Positions 22,492 to 32,100 are shown, numbered from the stretch's first letter. The stretch is 64,000 nucleotides of DNA from Paracidovorax valerianellae (GCF_900102625.1 NZ_FMZC01000002.1:124001-188000), one strand, 5' to 3'. The notes: a model not told the origin generated them from the sequence alone. Numbers and translations are program-made.

Positions 22492-23601
22492 ATGGCACTC
22501 ATGTTTCCGCGCCTCGCGCGCAATTTCATCAAGGCGGGCTACTTCCCGACCGACGAACCGACGCTGGAGCGGGTGCTGTCCGCCCTCGCGCCAGCCAGCG
22601 GTCCGATGTGCATCCTCGATCCCTGCGCCGGCGAAGGCGTGGCGATCGCCGAGGCGGCCCACGCCCTCGGGCGCGAGCAGGTCACCGCGTATGCCGTCGA
22701 ATACGACGGCGAACGCGCGTCCCACGCGCGTTCGCTGGTGGACCACTGCCTGCACGGCGACCTGATGGACACGATGATCTCCCGCCAGGCCTTCGGCCTG
22801 CTCTGGCTCAATCCGCCCTACGGCGACCTGTCCCGGGACGCCAACGGCAACGTCGGCTACCAGGGCCAAGGCCGTGCGCGGCTGGAAAAGCTCTTCTACC
22901 AGCGCTGCCTGCCGCTGCTGCAGTACGGCGGCATGCTCGTCTTCATCGTGCCCAGCTACGTGCTCGATGCCGAACTGGTCGGATGGCTCACGCGCCACTT
23001 CGATGGCCTGCGGGTCTACCGGGCGGTGGAGACGCAGTTCCGCCAGGTGGTGGTCTTCGGTCGCCGGGTCCGACAACGTGACCAGGCGTCGGACGAAGCG
23101 AAAGCCGCGCGCGGCCTGCTGCTGCAGGTCGGGCATGGCGACGTGGAAGCCGACGCATTGCCGACCGAATGGCCGTTCCTGCCGTACACCGTGCCTGCCA
23201 GCCCGGCGCCGCCGGAGCATTTCTACCGCGTGACGATGGAGCCGGCGCAGTTCGCCGATGAAGTCGGCCGGCTGCAAGGGCTGTGGCCTTCGATACAGAC
23301 GCACCTGGGCGCCGCCCAGCAGGCCTTGCGCCCACCGGCGCGGGCCTTGTCCTCCTGGCATCTCGCCTTGGCGCTCGCAGCCGGTGCGATCTCCGGCGTG
23401 GTCACCTCCAAGACCGGCCGCGTATTGGCCGTCAAGGGCGACACGCACAAGGAGAAAACGCTCGCCAGGCAATACACCGAGCGGGACGACGGCTCCGTCG
23501 CCGAGACCCGCATCCTCACCGACAAGTTCGTGCCGGTCATCCGCGCGTGGGACATGACGCCGTCCTCCCCGACTCGGGGCGAGGTGTTGACCATCCGCTG
23601 A
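22492..23601 (+). CDS. DUF6094 family, N6-adenine-type DNA methyltransferase
   Basis: Encodes 369 residues. The Rossmann fold begins with LDPCAGEGVAIAEA (Asp43-Gly49, SAM-binding motif I) and VTAYAVEYDGERA (acidic residue binding the ribose). The catalytic LNPPYGD tetrad is Asn107-Pro108-Pro109-Tyr110, which marks amino-group (adenine) methylation. LLQYGGMLVFIVPSYVL follows. Residues 185-369 form the DUF6094-specific C-terminal part, with a VTSKTGRVLAVKGDTHKEKT segment. No restriction enzyme is adjacent. Probable role: modification of element DNA to evade host restriction, or regulation. The gene is preceded by a terminator-like hairpin, suggesting attenuation. Confidence 0.88.
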   Translation: MALMFPRLARNFIKAGYFPTDEPTLERVLSALAPASGPMCILDPCAGEGVAIAEAAHALGREQVTAYAVEYDGERASHARSLVDHCLHGDLMDTMISRQAFGLLWLNPPYGDLSRDANGNVGYQGQGRARLEKLFYQRCLPLLQYGGMLVFIVPSYVLDAELVGWLTRHFDGLRVYRAVETQFRQVVVFGRRVRQRDQASDEAKAARGLLLQVGHGDVEADALPTEWPFLPYTVPASPAPPEHFYRVTMEPAQFADEVGRLQGLWPSIQTHLGAAQQALRPPARALSSWHLALALAAGAISGVVTSKTGRVLAVKGDTHKEKTLARQYTERDDGSVAETRILTDKFVPVIRAWDMTPSSPTRGEVLTIR

Positions 23602-23655
23602 CGTTCGATCCCATCGGCGGCCTCGCCGCCTCTTTCCAACCCAAGGAGCCATTCC

Positions 23656-23982
23656 ATGCTGCAAGGTCTCTTCGCACGCCAGCGGCGTGCATCCGTGCCG
23701 TCCCCGCTGTTCTCCGTGTGCCAGCTCCAGCTGAGCGAGCAGGTGCATTGGCTGGACAGCAAGGGCCTCCTCGATCCCCTGCCCTATGTGCAGCGCCATC
23801 TGCGCGGCGACTGGGGCGAGGTCGATGAAGCCCAGCGCCGCGCCAACGAAGGCGCGCTCCAGGCAGGCGGCGTCCTGCGATCGCAGTACCGCATCACGCC
23901 CCGGCTGGCGTTGTTCGTCCTCACCGACGAGGCGCGCCACCGCACGGTCGTGCGGCTGCCGGAGGAACCGGATCCCCGCTGA
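23656..23982 (+). CDS. Hypothetical ICE protein, paralogue of the next gene
   Basis: Encodes 108 residues, with SD CAAGGAG before the ATG. The core WLDSKGLLDPLPYVQRHLRGDWGEV is shared with the following gene (LVREGRLDPLPYVQRHMRGDWGDV), then ITPRLALFVLTDE is a beta hairpin. Both are beta-rich small proteins of about 100 residues. This looks like a tandem duplication with strong divergence outside the core. No function known. The stop codon overlaps the left arm of a terminator hairpin. Confidence 0.75.
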   Translation: MLQGLFARQRRASVPSPLFSVCQLQLSEQVHWLDSKGLLDPLPYVQRHLRGDWGEVDEAQRRANEGALQAGGVLRSQYRITPRLALFVLTDEARHRTVVRLPEEPDPR

Positions 23983-23999
23983 GCGGTTCCGCTTTTTTT
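23982..23999 (+). terminator. Short intrinsic terminator after the first paralogue
   Basis: AGCGG (23982-23986) and CCGCT (23989-23993) form a short stem with a 2-base loop, followed by a run of seven T. The first base of the stem is the last base of the preceding stop codon. Confidence 0.6.
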
Positions 24000-24065
24000 C
24001 ATCCAGCGCATGGGGCACGTCGCGGCCCCGGGCCGGGCGTGCTCCGCTTTTGAAAGGAGCATTCC

Positions 24066-24371
24066 ATGTCGTCTTCTCACCGCACCGCGCAGCGCCAAAA
24101 CCAGTTGTTTCCCATCGGCGCACTGGTCTACAGCGAAGGGGTCTACCGGCTGGTCCGCGAGGGCCGGCTGGACCCCCTGCCCTATGTCCAACGCCACATG
24201 CGCGGTGACTGGGGCGATGTCTCCGATGAGGACTGGCACGCGAACCACGCCGCGCTGCCCGCAGGCGAACGCCTGGGCTCGTTCTATGTCGTCACCCGCG
24301 AATTGAATCTCCACGTTTTCACGCTGCCGGACCGCAGCGCGACCCACGTCGTGCTGCCGTCCGAGATCTGA
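24066..24371 (+). CDS. Hypothetical ICE protein, second of two tandem paralogues
   Basis: Encodes 101 residues, with SD AAAGGAGCATTCC. The core LDPLPYVQRHMRGDWGDV matches the preceding gene; around it are a strand-rich N-terminus (QNQLFPIGALVYSEGVYRLV) and C-terminus (GSFYVVTRELNLHVFTLPDR). The conserved stretch with Arg-His and Gly-Asp-Trp-Gly may be a binding surface. Related small proteins occur in plasmids and ICEs, often without annotation. Function unknown. Confidence 0.75.
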   Translation: MSSSHRTAQRQNQLFPIGALVYSEGVYRLVREGRLDPLPYVQRHMRGDWGDVSDEDWHANHAALPAGERLGSFYVVTRELNLHVFTLPDRSATHVVLPSEI

Positions 24372-24412
24372 TCTCGCTTTCCTGACGGCCCGCCGTCGCT
24401 CTTCCCATCCCT

Positions 24413-24460
24413 GGGGCATGCCACCTGCCCCTCGGGGCGGGTGCATGCCCCTTTTTCTTT
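24413..24460 (+). terminator. Long near-perfect hairpin with T tract before the helicase gene
   Basis: GGGGCATG (24413-24420) pairs with CATGCCCC (24444-24451); after one bulged C, CACCTGCCCC (24422-24431) pairs with GGGGCGGGTG (24434-24443; one T-G pair) leaving a 2-base loop. TTTTTCTTT follows and runs into the SD TTTGGAGC of the helicase starting at 24472. It would terminate or attenuate transcription into the helicase. Confidence 0.8.
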
Positions 24461-24471
24461 GGAGCATCACC

Positions 24472-26742
24472 ATGTCCCTCGATCTCGATTCCAACGATGC
24501 GGCGCCCGTGCAGGGCGAACTGCTGGACGACGCATCGTCCCTGCTCACCATCGCCCTCGCGGACTTCGTCTCGGAGTTCGGCGACGAATTGCTGGAGGCT
24601 CTCAACGATGCGAACCCGCCGGTCTACACCGGCCAGGTGCGCATGCACCGGCAATCGGTGCTCTCCAGCCTCAAGCGCCGGCTCTTCCCCGCGCAGGCCG
24701 ACGTCGTGCACGCGGTCACCGAGTTGCTCGTCAACCGCGGCGAACGCGCCGCGTTCGTCAACGGCGAGATGGGCTGCGGCAAGACCACGGTCGGCATCGC
24801 CACCGCGGCCGTGCTGCACGCCGAAGGCTACCGCCGCACGCTGGTGCTCTCCCCGCCCCACCTGGTCTACAAGTGGCGCCGCGAAATCCAGCAGACGGTC
24901 GCTGGCGCCAAGGTCTGGGTGCTCAACGGCCCGGACACACTGGTCAAGTTGCTCAAGCTGCGCGAGCAGCTGCAGGTCCCCGCGCACGCGCAGGAGTTCT
25001 TTGTGCTCGGGCGCGTGCGCATGCGGTTGGGCTTTCACTGGAACCCCGCCTTCGCGGTGCGGCGCACCCGCCACGGCGACGTCGGCACGTGCCCGCATTG
25101 CGGCACCGTCATCACCGACGAGGACGGCGAGCCCATCGGCACCGCTGAACTCGATGCGGAGGAAACCCGCCGCACCTGCGGCGGATGCCGCTCTCCCCTG
25201 TGGACGCTGATGCGCCCGCGCAGCCTGTCGGCCACCGATCAGTCCAGCGCGGTGCTCAAGGCGCTGCAGCGCATTCCCACCATCGGACAGGTCACCGCGC
25301 AGCGGCTGATGCGCACGTTCGGCGACGGCTTTCTCGCCTCCATGCTCGGCGACAACATCCACGAGTTCATCAACCTGATGGATGACCGCGGCGAGCTGGT
25401 CTTCTCGGACCGCCAGGCGCACCGCATGGAGCGCGCGATGGCGAACATGGAGTTCGGCTTCGGCGAGGGCGGCTACCAGCCGTCCGAGTTCATCAAACGC
25501 TACCTGCCGCAAGGCACGTTCGACCTGCTCATCGCCGACGAGGCGCACGAGTACAAGAACGGCGGCTCGGCCCAGGGCCAGGCGATGGGCGTGCTGGCGG
25601 CGAAGGCGCGAAAGACGCTGAATTTGACCGGCACGCTGATGGGTGGCTATGGCGACGACCTGTTCTATCTGCTGTTCCGTGCCCTTCCCGGGCGGATGAT
25701 CGAAGACGGCTACCGGCCCTCGAAAAGCGGCTCGATGACCTCGGCCGCGATGGCATTCATGCGCGACCACGGTGTGCTCAAGGACATCTATTCCGAGAGC
25801 ACCGGCACTTCGCACAAGACGGCCAAGGGTTCCAAGGTGTCGGTGCGCACGGTCAAGGCACCGGGTTTCGGGCCGAAGGGTGTGCTGCGCTGCGTGCTGC
25901 CGTTCACGGTGTTCCTCAAGTTGAAGGACATCGGCGGCGACGTGCTGCCGCCCTACGACGAAGAGTTCCGCGAAGTGGCGATGGAGCCGGCGCAGGCATC
26001 GGCCTACCAGAACCTGGCAGGCCGTCTCACTGCGGAGTTGCGGCAGGCGCTGGCACGCCGCGACACGACGCTGCTGGGTGTGGTCCTCAACGTGCTGCTG
26101 GCTTGGCCGGACACGTGTTTCCGGTCGGAGACGGTGGTGCATCCCCGCACGCGCGACACGCTGGCGTTCGTGCCGGCCCAGTTCCACGAACTGGACGCCA
26201 TGCCCAAGGAACGGGAACTGGTCGAGATCTGCCGGCAGGAGAAGGCACTGGGCCGCAAGACGCTGGTCTACACGGTGTACACCGGCACGCGCGACACGAC
26301 GGCGCGGCTCAAGCGGCTGCTGGAGATGGAAGGCCTCAAGGTGGCGGTGCTGCGCGCAAGCGTGGAAGCCTCCCGCCGCGAGGACTGGATCGCCGAGCAG
26401 CTGGACCGTGGCATCGACGTGCTCATCACCAATCCGGAGCTGGTGAAGACCGGACTGGATCTGCTGGAGTTTCCGACGATCGTCTTCCTGCAATCGGGCT
26501 ACAACGTGTATTCGCTGCAACAGGCCGCACGCCGCTCCTGGCGCATCGGCCAGAAGCAGCCGGTGCGCGTGATCTACCTGGGCTACGGTGCCACCTCGCA
26601 GATGACCTGCCTGGAACTGATGGCCAAGAAGATCATGGTGGCCCAGAGCACCTCGGGCGACATCCCGGAATCCGGGCTCGACGTGCTGAACCAGGATGGC
26701 GATTCGGTGGAAGTGGCACTCGCACGGCAGCTGGTGCATTGA
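24472..26742 (+). CDS. Large SF2 DEAH/SNF2-like helicase of the ICE
   Basis: Encodes 756 residues. The start at 24472 is just after the SD; the in-frame ATG at 24418 lies in the hairpin. Walker A is GEMGCGKT (98-105). A strand TLVLSPPHLVYKWRREI follows. A four-Cys zinc-ribbon-like insertion has CPHCG (about 206-210) and CGGC (about 237-240). The Walker B box is ADEAHEYKNG with Asp356-Glu357-Ala358-His359. LNLTGTLMGGY is motif III. The C-terminal RecA domain has TLVYTVYTGTRDT and VLITNPELVKTGLDL and the arginine-finger motif QQAARRSWRIGQ. It is an SNF2-type helicase or translocase specific to ICEs; the substrate is unknown. It closes the accessory row before a strong terminator. Confidence 0.9.
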   Translation: MSLDLDSNDAAPVQGELLDDASSLLTIALADFVSEFGDELLEALNDANPPVYTGQVRMHRQSVLSSLKRRLFPAQADVVHAVTELLVNRGERAAFVNGEMGCGKTTVGIATAAVLHAEGYRRTLVLSPPHLVYKWRREIQQTVAGAKVWVLNGPDTLVKLLKLREQLQVPAHAQEFFVLGRVRMRLGFHWNPAFAVRRTRHGDVGTCPHCGTVITDEDGEPIGTAELDAEETRRTCGGCRSPLWTLMRPRSLSATDQSSAVLKALQRIPTIGQVTAQRLMRTFGDGFLASMLGDNIHEFINLMDDRGELVFSDRQAHRMERAMANMEFGFGEGGYQPSEFIKRYLPQGTFDLLIADEAHEYKNGGSAQGQAMGVLAAKARKTLNLTGTLMGGYGDDLFYLLFRALPGRMIEDGYRPSKSGSMTSAAMAFMRDHGVLKDIYSESTGTSHKTAKGSKVSVRTVKAPGFGPKGVLRCVLPFTVFLKLKDIGGDVLPPYDEEFREVAMEPAQASAYQNLAGRLTAELRQALARRDTTLLGVVLNVLLAWPDTCFRSETVVHPRTRDTLAFVPAQFHELDAMPKERELVEICRQEKALGRKTLVYTVYTGTRDTTARLKRLLEMEGLKVAVLRASVEASRREDWIAEQLDRGIDVLITNPELVKTGLDLLEFPTIVFLQSGYNVYSLQQAARRSWRIGQKQPVRVIYLGYGATSQMTCLELMAKKIMVAQSTSGDIPESGLDVLNQDGDSVEVALARQLVH

Positions 26743-26760
26743 TCCTGTGACGACCCTTGG

Positions 26761-26786
26761 CGGCTCCTTCGGGAGCCGTTTTTTTT
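26761..26786 (+). terminator. Strong intrinsic terminator at the end of the accessory operon
   Basis: CGGCTCC (26761-26767), tetraloop TTCG and GGAGCCG (26772-26778) are followed by eight T residues. It marks the end of the backbone block; cargo begins after it. Confidence 0.95.
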
Positions 26787-26880
26787 CCGATGCACCAGCC
26801 AAGCGCGCTTACCAGCCGTTACGACGGCGGACGAGCCATGTCCGACACTTTCCACCGTGTAGAACGATCTGGAGAACAGG

Positions 26881-27459
26881 ATGATCTCTTCCCGCACTCT
26901 TGCAGCCACGTCCAACCAGGACCCAGCACCGAACGCACGTCCCCCGACACCCGGCCAACCCCTTCCCGATGATGAAATCCCGTTCAAGGCGGATGTGTGG
27001 AGGGACAACGGGCGCGTCGTCGGAGCGACTTTCAAGGGGCAGATTTCGACCACCAGATTCAACGGACGGGTGAAGACCGGCGGCGCCGAGGTCAATGTCG
27101 AGCGAGGCAATGCCTTCGGCTCCGCCTCCACCAACGGCACGTCCATGGATGGCCGCGTGGGATTCAGAACTGGCCTGGAGAACTTCGAGTTGAGCGCCTC
27201 GTTCACCCCGGGCGGAGAACTCAGCGGATCGGGCAAGGTCACCGTGGGCGACGCGTCGTTCTCGTTTTCCAATGACTCCATCGGCTCCGAGTTCAAGTTC
27301 GCCAACGGCGCCAGCGCCGCGATTAGCAGGAGTACGGACGGGGCATGGAACGCGAGCTGGAGCTCCCCGGCTGCGGGCAGCTTCCAGACGGCACTGAATT
27401 TCGAGAACAGCGGCGGCAGTTGGTCGATTAATGCCAACTTCACACTCAAGGTCGAGTGA
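26881..27459 (+). CDS. Hypothetical beta-rich protein, 192 residues
   Basis: The ATG follows TCTGGAGAACAGG. After a 35-residue Pro-rich N-terminus, the protein is a series of short alternating strands rich in Gly, Ser, Thr and Asn (GRVKTGGAEVNVERGN, GRVGFRTGLENFELSASF, SGSGKVTVGDASFSFSND), a pattern seen in beta-solenoid or beta-barrel proteins. There is no signal peptide. No family recognised. It is the first gene of the cargo block between the terminator and transfer module 1. Confidence 0.7.
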   Translation: MISSRTLAATSNQDPAPNARPPTPGQPLPDDEIPFKADVWRDNGRVVGATFKGQISTTRFNGRVKTGGAEVNVERGNAFGSASTNGTSMDGRVGFRTGLENFELSASFTPGGELSGSGKVTVGDASFSFSNDSIGSEFKFANGASAAISRSTDGAWNASWSSPAAGSFQTALNFENSGGSWSINANFTLKVE

Positions 27460-27526
27460 CGGCATAGCATCGATCGCGTGCGCTGCGTGCCGCGCACTAG
27501 TTTTCGGAAACTTACGGTGGACGCAG

Positions 27527-27850
27527 ATGCTGCCGCAATCCTTCGTCGCTCGGGCAATCCTGATCGCACTGATCCTGGCCTTGGCTGGTTGCGCTTCGAT
27601 GGACAGAAGCATGCATCGCTTCGACAGTTGGCTGGACTCGTTCAAGAGCCGCGATGATGGCGGCTACCTCGCCACCTGCAACGAGCCTGGCAACACGTTC
27701 GACGCGACGACAGCGCCTCCTTGCGAGAGCGCTCTCCGAAGGCACTGCCCGAACGGGTTCAACCTGGCCAGCGTCGGTGCCACGGAAAACCCCAGCCCCC
27801 GCAGCTTTACCGAAAAGTACCGGGTGACGGCCCTGGCGTACTGCAAGTGA
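27527..27850 (+). CDS. Small lipoprotein, 107 residues
   Basis: The chosen start at 27527 gives MLPQSFVARAILIALILALAGCASM: a short basic n-region, hydrophobic core and LAGC lipobox with lipidated Cys at residue 22. The mature part is short and contains three further Cys (ATCNEPG, APPCESAL, RHCPNGF) that could form disulfides, and ends YRVTALAYCK. A longer in-frame start exists at 27431 but would bury the signal peptide. Function unknown. Lipoproteins of this size next to toxin genes can be periplasmic immunity proteins, but there is no direct evidence here. Confidence 0.65.
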   Translation: MLPQSFVARAILIALILALAGCASMDRSMHRFDSWLDSFKSRDDGGYLATCNEPGNTFDATTAPPCESALRRHCPNGFNLASVGATENPSPRSFTEKYRVTALAYCK

Positions 27851-28451
27851 GTCGCCGCAAGCGGGGCTCTGATGGAGAAGAACACGATCGATATCCTCAG
27901 CAGCTGGTGTCCAGACCACGGGCGCTGTACGCGCCGCGATGCGTCACCTTGATAGCCGAGAACGACATCACGGTACTGCTTGCCGCAAGCGAGACGGTCA
28001 GACTTCCCCTACTGCGCGCCATCAACCGAACTGGCATCCTATCGAAGTCCGGGTGTCCTGCATGCCTCGGGCCCTAAGACTTTGAATTGCGCATAGAAGA
28101 TTTCAGGGAACTACAAAGGCCAGGGTCGAATGAAGCTTGAAAACAAGCCAAGCATATGCAAGAGAGAGTTCATGTTGTCTCTGCGGGCGTGAGGACGCCA
28201 TACAACAGTCGACTGGTGCGTTGTGACCGCGTGTCGCGCGATGCCCTGTCCGAACGTAGTTGGAAAATTACGAGATTGCTGGGGTGTACGGCTTGAAGAT
28301 ACAGTAATTTCTGACTCACCCTGATTGTGGTGAAGCTCCTCTTGACTAGTGGCAAGCTGGTCGAATGGGTTAACACTGCAGCTTTGATATTTCACTTCCA
28401 AAAAGTCTTCACCAATCATCGAATGGCACAAAAATCAGTTGAAGTGACCCA
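27851..28451. other. 601-base gene-free stretch in the toxin cargo region
   Basis: I see no gene supported by composition or start sites. GC falls steadily towards 28450, where the AT-richer immunity gene starts. No repeats, terminator or IS end stood out. It is probably a junction between older cargo and the toxin/immunity module. Confidence 0.4.
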
Positions 28452-29099
28452 ATGAATAGCAATCAGAATTCTCAAAAGGGACGCTTCTACCTCCTCGATC
28501 CGGACATCCGCGGCGGAGGTCCTGGAACCGACGTTGAAATCTCCAACGAAGAAGCCCTTCTGACACCTCCACGCCTGATCATTCGGCCAGTGGAAGGCGG
28601 ATTTCCTACTCTCGCGGAAACACCGGTTCTGGCTCACGAGCGCAATTCAAAAAGGCGCCCTCGAGATCTCGAAGGGGGATTCAGTGGCTATTGGTTGGTT
28701 TCGGAGCGACTCAAGCGCGCTTTCGAGTCAGTGGACGCCGAGGGCTTCGCATTTGTCCCTTGCCATTACACATTGCCAGATGGCTCGAAGGGACCACAGC
28801 ACTATCTGTGCGATGTGGTTCGGACCATTTTTGCACTGGACAAATCCAACTCTGAATTTCAGACGCGAATCGCCCGGGACCACGCTGCGAACCAAGACGT
28901 GGAGATCATTACCTTTTCGGGAGGCGCGAAACTATCTTTCAAGGAGGAATTGATTGGGAATGCCCATGTGTTCAGGATGGGAGAGAAGCTCTCCAGCGTG
29001 GTCTGTGATCGAACCATGTATGAGGCGATACGGAGCGCAGGTATTGGAGTGAAACCTAGCTCCAATGGCCTGTGGTGGAAGGACGCCGCCGATTTCTAG
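28452..29099 (+). CDS. DUF1629 (Imm11-type) immunity protein for the downstream toxin
   Basis: Encodes 215 residues. The pattern FYLLDPDIRGGG...VEISNEEALLTPPRLIIRPV at the N-terminus, YWLVSERLKRAFESVDAEGF in the middle, HYLCDVVRTIFALDKS, then LIGNAHVFRMG and CDRTMYEAIRSAGIGVKP fits DUF1629/Imm11 immunity proteins, which accompany polymorphic toxins. It lies 43 bases upstream of the AHH-domain toxin gene, same strand, same low GC, so a cognate pair is likely. No signal peptide, so it would protect the cytoplasm. Family assignment is by sequence pattern from recall. Confidence 0.82.
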   Translation: MNSNQNSQKGRFYLLDPDIRGGGPGTDVEISNEEALLTPPRLIIRPVEGGFPTLAETPVLAHERNSKRRPRDLEGGFSGYWLVSERLKRAFESVDAEGFAFVPCHYTLPDGSKGPQHYLCDVVRTIFALDKSNSEFQTRIARDHAANQDVEIITFSGGAKLSFKEELIGNAHVFRMGEKLSSVVCDRTMYEAIRSAGIGVKPSSNGLWWKDAADF

Positions 29100-29142
29100 T
29101 GGCTTGCACTCCCTGTGATGTGCCAACTCGGAATTTCGGACC

Positions 29143-32100
29143 GTGGCCAAGAATGACAAGCCGGTTTTTCAGGGACACCACCTTATTGAGCAGCAGGCGC
29201 TCCGCGACAGCGTTCTACTCAGAAAGCTCTCCAATTTAGGACTTTTCAATCTGGATGGCGACGCCAATCTGCTGAACCTTCCGGCGAACAAGCAACTGGC
29301 GCTGCAGCTTGACGTCTCTCCTCACAATGGGGGACCCCTCGGCCAGTATTCCGATGGACTGAAACAAGAACTGACTTTTCTTCAGGATAGCCCTGACGGC
29401 CAAGCGGCCCTGGTCGGAGATCGCGCCGCGGCCACGAGGATTTCCAAGGACGTGGACAGGCTTTGCGCCACGTTGAAAGTGGCCATGGTGAACAACGATC
29501 TGCTGACCAACACGCCCATCGGAATGACGGCGGAGCAGGCCAACCAGTTCAACAAAAGCTTCTTCGACAAACTGCCGGCTTACCAGCAAACCCATGCGCC
29601 GAAGATCGATGAAGCCATCAAGCTGACGGGTCCGGAAGCACGTTGGCCTGCGGTACTCAAGTCCGAACCCAATCTCATCCACAGTCTTCACGCGATCGAT
29701 CAACCGGGCTTCAAGACAGTCAAAGGCGATGCGTCAATCGGTCGGCAGTTGTTGGGGGAATCGATCGAGCAGGCGCAGGCAGGTGGACGCCTGACGCTTT
29801 CAGCGCAGGGCGCCGATCAGGTCAGTCAAGCATTTGCCAGCAACGCGGCCGTAGCGCAGCCCCCACGCACGGTGCCAATGGCATCCAGCTCCACCGCGTT
29901 GGATCCGCATTCCACAGTTGCCCCGCGCTCGCAACGCGGCTTCGCCACCGCAGAGCTACTGGCCGGCGACCTATCTGCAGGCCAGGCACTGCGCACCGCC
30001 GGCCTGCTCGCCACCGCCGCCGACACGGTGATGACCGGCCAACGCGCCACACGCTTGCTCGGCCAGGACAACCCGCTCGCCGCGCAATCGGAGCTTGAGC
30101 ACTTTGCCGGCCGCAATGTCGGTGGCTGGGCCGGCGGTACCGCCGCTGCCTACGCGCTGGGGAGCTCGGGCGCCGGGCCGATGGTGCTGATCGCGGCCGA
30201 TGCGTATTTCTTGAGTGCCGCTGGTGAGAAGGCCGCCGCCTTGCTCGACAACCGCGCCATCTACACCCAGACCGATCGCGAGGGCACGCAGTGGTCGTTC
30301 AACGGCACCGCCTGGGCGCGCGAGGGCAAGGCCGACACCACCAACGACGGGGTAGACAACCCCACCGCCACTCCCATCGTTGCCAGCTACGAGAAGGCAC
30401 GTGAACTCAATTACCAGGCCACCAACGCCGCTGCCGCGTTGGCCTTGAAGGATGCGCCCGCTCCGCAGGATCCGTATCGCCAGCCGGCCAATGCCACTGA
30501 CCGCCCCAGCCTGAGCAGCGCCGACTGGCGACGCGATGCAGCGGACGGTCAGTGGCATCGGCTGGTCAAGGCCGAGATCTCTGGCGCCAATGATCGCGGC
30601 AGCTACGTGCAGGAAACCGCCTTGCCGCACCGCAAAGCCGAACTGGACGCGCAGGCGCAGGACGTCATCGCCCGCAACATCGCCAACAGTCCCGGCGCCA
30701 TTGCCGCGCGCTACGAACTGGCGCACCACCGCAGCGGCTGGGCGGCCGATGGCCTGCCGATGTCGCCAGCGGTGCAGCAGGCGCTGCCCGATCCAGATGC
30801 CTTGACCGCCTCGAACGGCCAGCGCTACTTCCGTGACATCGAAGGCCAGTGGACCAGCAACGGCGCCCCACCCGATGGCAACCGCGTGCTGGAACTGGAG
30901 GCTACGCGCGCGATGCTGCAACCGGCACTTGCCGAGCAGGCGCAGGCCATTACCGCCATCCGGCAGTCTCCGCAGGACGTACAGGGCGAGCAGACGCTCT
31001 ACCGCTATCGCATCGTCGGCACCGAGTTGCAGCCGCAATGGCGTGAAGCGATCGAACTGGCGACGCAGCGCACCCGCGAGGCAGAGGGACTTGCGGGCGA
31101 TGGCGCGATGCAGTTGCAGCGCGGCCCTGGTGGAAGCTTCGGCGCCGATAGCCCGATTGCGCATCTGCAACGCGGCCCCGATGGCGTAGAGCGTATTGCA
31201 GCAGTCACCAGCACCGAGGACATCCGCCAGGCACTGCAGGAGGTACAGGCGCGGCAGAACCCGGCCCTGCCGATACAGCAGCTGGCCTCTGCGCCTCGCT
31301 CATCGGACGGATCCGCAGATGCGGACACGTCGTCTTCCGCCCCCTCCAACCAGCATGCCCTCGACGTGCAGGCGCGGGGCCAGGCGGCCAGCGCCGCGCA
31401 GGAGCGTCAGGAACGGCAGCAGCAGGACCGGCAAGCGCAAGACCAGCAGCTGGCGCAGGCACGCGCGCACACGCTGCAGGAGCAGACCTCGCACGAAGAC
31501 CGGGCACAGGATGCTCAGGCGCTACAGGCGCATGCATTGCAGGAGCTTCGCCAGCAAGAGTCGCAACAGCTGGAGCAGCAAGAACGCCAGACACAGGCTG
31601 CCCAGGAACGCGAACAAGTCCAGGAGCAGGCGCACGAGACCGAGCAGCGCGAACAAATGCGGCAGCAGGCCCAGGAGACGCAGCAGCGCGAGCAGGAAAC
31701 ACGCCAGGCCCAGGACGACCAGCAGAGCCAGCAGGAACGCCTTCAAGCGCAGGCTGTGCAACATCCCGAGCAACAGTCGCTGCACGCCCAAACGACTCCA
31801 CAACGCGAGCAGGAGCCGGCACAGGAAGCCGTCTCTCGCGAGCCGTCGTCGCTCCACGCACAAGACACATCGCCGCGCCAGCCCGAACAGCGGTATACCC
31901 CGGATGACGTCGCCCAACGGCGCCAGGAGCAGCTGGCAGAGCCTGCGCAAGCACATGCATCCGACGTAGCGCAGCAGCGGACGCAAAGCCGACAAACGCA
32001 AGAAGAGCACACGCAGGAAGTCCAGCAGCAGGTTGCGGACCTGCACGGCGGCCAACGGCCGATGACGGCGCAAGCCTCGGATGCGCAGCAAGATGCACCT

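Noticed and set aside
27721-28077. Small plus-strand gene overlapping the lipoprotein
   Set aside because: It overlaps the lipoprotein by 130 bases, lacks an SD and reads as Arg-rich shadow sequence.
28111-28431. Minus-strand gene of 106 residues
   Set aside because: No SD, no family and no ordered segments; it could be a fragment, but there is no support.
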